Assembly (NCBI GenBank): GCA_947632555.1
Contig: CANRPU010000015.1
Location: forward strand, 1 to 59,917
Length of the DNA: 59,917 nucleotides
From: an uncultured Lachnospiraceae bacterium
GTDB taxonomy: Bacteria > Bacillota > Clostridia > Lachnospirales > Lachnospiraceae
Direction: 5' to 3'
Translations under genes and position numbers: made by a program
The notes under the pieces: model-generated
Told to the model about the DNA's origin: nothing
The model's database searches: none
The model's input: only the letters and a program-made list of their open reading frames with translations
In this document: positions 57,638 through 59,917 of the stretch, piece by piece
Position numbering within the stretch: the first letter of the stretch is position 1
Layout of the letters: each line of letters begins with the position of its first letter

Positions 57638-59144
57638 ATTTACCCCACGCGAGTGGGGATGAACCGAAAACTTCAATACGGGTATTGAAAAAAACTGCAT
57701 TTACCCCACGCGAGTGGGGATGAACCGAAAGTAATTTTGACTACCCGTACAAACTAGGAATTTACCCCACGCGAGTGGGGATGAACCGAAAAGGCCAGAT
57801 GTTCAATGTGGACAATATGAAATTTACCCCACGCGAGTGGGGATGAACCGAATCAGAGGACGGCTTCGATTGGCTGGACGATTCATTTACCCCACGCGAG
57901 TGGGGATGAACCGAAAAAATCAATCATAATGTTTTCCTCCTCAAAATTTACCCCACGCGAGTGGGGATGAACCGAACACTAACCGGCCATCTTTCCGGGA
58001 ATTAATATTTACCCCACGCGAGTGGGGATGAACCGAACTAAATACCTCAATGAATGCGCTAGAAAAGGATTTACCCCACGCGAGTGGGGATGAACCGGCT
58101 TCCGGCAAAAATAACTGGTGTAGATACGATATTTACCCCACGCGAGTGGGGATGAACCGAGCTTCCTTTTGCTACGCTTTTTGATGTTCATCATTTACCC
58201 CACGCGAGTGGGGATGAACCGATAAATATTACACCTTACATTGGTAAATTGCAATTTACCCCACGCGAGTGGGGATGAACCGATCCTCAGATAGACTATT
58301 ACAAACACAATCAATATTTACCCCACGCGAGTGGGGATGAACCGTGCCGATTTTGTAATACACTTTGGAGGTGATGATATTTACCCCACGCGAGTGGGGA
58401 TGAACCGTAACTTTTCAGCCGTATTACCAGCATTTATAGAATTTACCCCACGCGAGTGGGGATGAACCGAACAGCACCAAAATGACTGGATTGGTTGTAA
58501 TAATTTACCCCACGCGAGTGGGGATGAACCGGAGAAGAATCACCAGAAGAAGCGTCTATCGAAACATTTACCCCACGCGAGTGGGGATGAACCGAAAAAA
58601 TGTAATACATTTTACGGAAAGAAGCATTTACCCCACGCGAGTGGGGATGAACCGGTTTGAAATCCTAAATCTTAATGAGATTGTAAAATTTACCCCACGC
58701 GAGTGGGGATGAACCGTTGACGGAGATATGGACACTCTTGCCACAATTCATTTACCCCACGCGAGTGGGGATGAACCGTCATCCGGGATCCCCAGGCTTC
58801 ATGCGCACCTGATTTACCCCACGCGAGTGGGGATGAACCGGAAGGAGGCCTGGCGTGCCGGTATTCCTTGAATTTACCCCACGCGAGTGGGGCTGAACCG
58901 TTGCTGGAAATAGTTCTCCATGGCTTCCAAGCATTTACCCCACGCAAGTGGGGCTGAACCGACCGGATCTGATTTTTTTGTTGGGAAAAATAATTTACCC
59001 CACGCGAGTGGGGCTGAACCGACCAGGATTATCATGGACCAGTTTGGTGATGAATTTACCCCACGTGAGTGGGGCTGAACCGACTTTGAAAAGATGGCCG
59101 ATGAACTGAAAGTGAATTTACCCCACACAAGTGGGGATGAATCC
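57638..59144 (+). CRISPR. Type I-E CRISPR array, 25 repeats and 24 spacers
   Basis: Repeats are 29 nt, starting ATTTACCCCAC, with a CCCCAC/GTGGGG stem, GCGA loop and ATGAACCG 3' handle. The first is at 57638-57666 and the last at 59116-59144; starts recur every 60-63 bp. Spacers are 31-34 nt, mostly 32-33. Repeats 1-20 are identical. Repeats 21-24 (58872, 58933, 58993, 59054) have GGGGCTG in place of GGGGATG; 22 and 24 also have loop changes. The last is decayed (CACAAG, ends GAATCC). The decayed end is far from cas2, so the leader lies on the cas2 side, only 19 bp after the cas2 stop. Handles match that of the crRNA-like element upstream of cas3. Confidence 0.98.
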
Positions 59145-59282
59145 TTGGCCGTATGCTTGTATGTGGTAAAAAACGACAAACAAAGCTGATACGGATAGCC
59201 ACCCATTGCCATTCCAAGCAGGGCAGCCGGGCCAGGACCCTCTGTGGAGGAAAAATCGTCATATAGGAGGATACAGAGCATT

Positions 59283-59765
59283 ATGGCAACTGTTTATCTT
59301 ATCTGCGGTAAATTGTGCTGTGGCAAAAGCACTTACGCGAAGAAACTGAAAAGGAATCATAAGGCTGTCGTATTGTCGGTAGATGAAATCATGCTTGCGG
59401 TATTCGGACTGTATGCAGGCGAAAAGCACGATGAATATGCCGCAAACGTGCGGACATATCTGTTTGAGAAATCATTGGAACTGATCCAAACGGGTGTCAG
59501 TGTGATCCTCGACTGGGGATTTTGGACGAAAGCCGCGAGATACGAGGCAAAGGCGTTTTATCGAAGCCGGAATATAGAATGTGAGCTGTACTATCTGGAT
59601 ATCAGCGATGAGGTTTGGCAGGCGCGTATAAATCAAAGAAATCGGTCCATCATGGCAGGCGAAACGACGGCTTATATCGTTGACAGCGCTCTTGCCGCAA
59701 AATTTGAAGCGAAATTTGAGCCGCCTGCCAAAGAAGAAGTGGACGTATGGGTCAGTGGTGGATAA
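59283..59765 (+). CDS. P-loop kinase-like ATPase
   Basis: This 160-residue protein has a Walker A motif, LICGKLCCGKSTYAKKL (GKxxCGKST), followed by VVLSVDEIMLA, and resembles small AAA_33/zeta-toxin-type kinases that phosphorylate nucleosides, sugars or antibiotics. VILDWGFWTKAARYEAKAFY and LYYLDISDEVWQARINQRN contain a lid-like basic region. I chose ATG 59283 with AGGAGGA upstream; an earlier ATG at 59244 is possible. It stands alone after the CRISPR array and is closed by the terminator at 59796. The substrate is unknown and no link to CRISPR is evident. Confidence 0.8.
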   Translation: MATVYLICGKLCCGKSTYAKKLKRNHKAVVLSVDEIMLAVFGLYAGEKHDEYAANVRTYLFEKSLELIQTGVSVILDWGFWTKAARYEAKAFYRSRNIECELYYLDISDEVWQARINQRNRSIMAGETTAYIVDSALAAKFEAKFEPPAKEEVDVWVSGG

Positions 59766-59795
59766 CTTCCCGTTTATCGCGCTGTCCGGATCCGT

Positions 59796-59827
59796 AGAGC
59801 CATGCGATGGGCATGGCTCTTTTTTTG
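59796..59827 (+). terminator. Strong Rho-independent terminator
   Basis: AGAGCCATGC 59796-59805 pairs with GCATGGCTCT 59811-59820 (10 bp perfect), followed by TTTTTTT 59821-59827. It ends the kinase transcript 31 bp after its stop. Confidence 0.9.
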
Positions 59828-59849
59828 CCGTTTTTTCCACCGGTTGAAT

Positions 59850-59917
59850 TAAAAACTAATTTCACGGGAAAAGTAACTTCACGTTTCCAAAAGAAAAGTA
59901 ACCTTTTTGTGAAATCA
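59850..59917. mobile_element. Possible insertion-sequence end with internal repeats, cut by the window
   Basis: The last 70 bp hold GAAAAGTAAC twice (near 59872 and 59893) and TTTCAC-type motifs in both orientations (TTTCACGG near 59860, TGTGAAAT at 59908). Ends with several short internal GTTACTTTTC repeats are typical of IS21-family elements. The transposase would lie to the right of the window. No transposase is seen here, so the family call is tentative. Confidence 0.35.

Noticed and set aside
58482..59281. Open frames through the CRISPR array
   Set aside because: They consist of the translated repeat (for example PTRVGMN) and are artefacts of the array.

Overview
The window reads as a chromosomal segment of a Firmicute of class Clostridia, most likely a gut Lachnospiraceae. 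Signs of this are the SCIFF peptide with its radical-SAM maturase and the neighbouring TIGR04086 membrane gene, a MurE with the DNPR motif of meso-diaminopimelate enzymes, a SecD-SecF fusion, strong AAGGAGG ribosome binding sites with several TTG starts, and a surface protein ending in an SPKT-type anchor.

Layout. (1) 1-780: end of an unknown gene and a small secreted, wall-anchored protein. (2) 849-17694: an AT-rich, mosaic Wzx/Wzy-type surface-glycan cluster, all on the + strand. It holds an initiating sugar-phosphate transferase, an XRE regulator, glycosyltransferases, UDP-galactopyranose mutase, fused sialic-acid-type genes (NeuA-HAD, NeuB-cupin), a DUF115 protein, an EpsG polymerase, a LicD/cytidylyltransferase/PLP-enzyme/Asn-synthetase-like module and a flippase. 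Remnants of a second sugar transferase, a LicD and a DUF4422 transferase record earlier rearrangements. (3) 17695-19574: a repeat-rich junction with a 74-bp cloverleaf-shaped palindromic element, VanZ, two gene remnants and a small membrane protein. (4) 19763-25848: hisS, aspS, a phosphopantetheinyl transferase, a LURP-one-like protein and a Na/Pi transporter, with a convergent CorC/HlyC-type protein. (5) 27285-33449: the SCIFF ranthipeptide cassette, secDF and recJ. (6) 33693-45800: a compact housekeeping operon, murE-priA-def-fmt-Zn peptidase-rsmB-rlmN-prpC-prkC-rsgA. (7) 45775-49053, - strand: a large hybrid sensor kinase. (8) 49136-59144: a complete type I-E CRISPR-Cas locus (cas3-cse1-cse2-cas7-cas5-cas6e-cas1-cas2) with an array of 25 repeats and 24 spacers. 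(9) 59283-59917: a P-loop kinase, a terminator and a probable insertion-sequence end.

The most interesting signal lies just upstream of cas3. Two degenerate CRISPR repeats flank a 33-nt spacer-like sequence (49206-49296). The first repeat has a rearranged but still paired stem followed by a perfect ATGAACCG handle. The first 18 nt of the spacer-like sequence match, at 15 of 18 positions, a site 47 bp upstream in the same cas leader. That site is preceded by AAG, the canonical type I-E PAM. Two of the three mismatches fall at positions 6 and 12, which type I-E Cascade flips out of the guide-target duplex. This looks like a built-in crRNA-like regulator that directs Cascade to its own cas promoter, comparable to the CreR RNAs known from other type I systems. 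Cas2 also appears to lack an ATG, GTG or TTG start and probably begins at an ATC codon.
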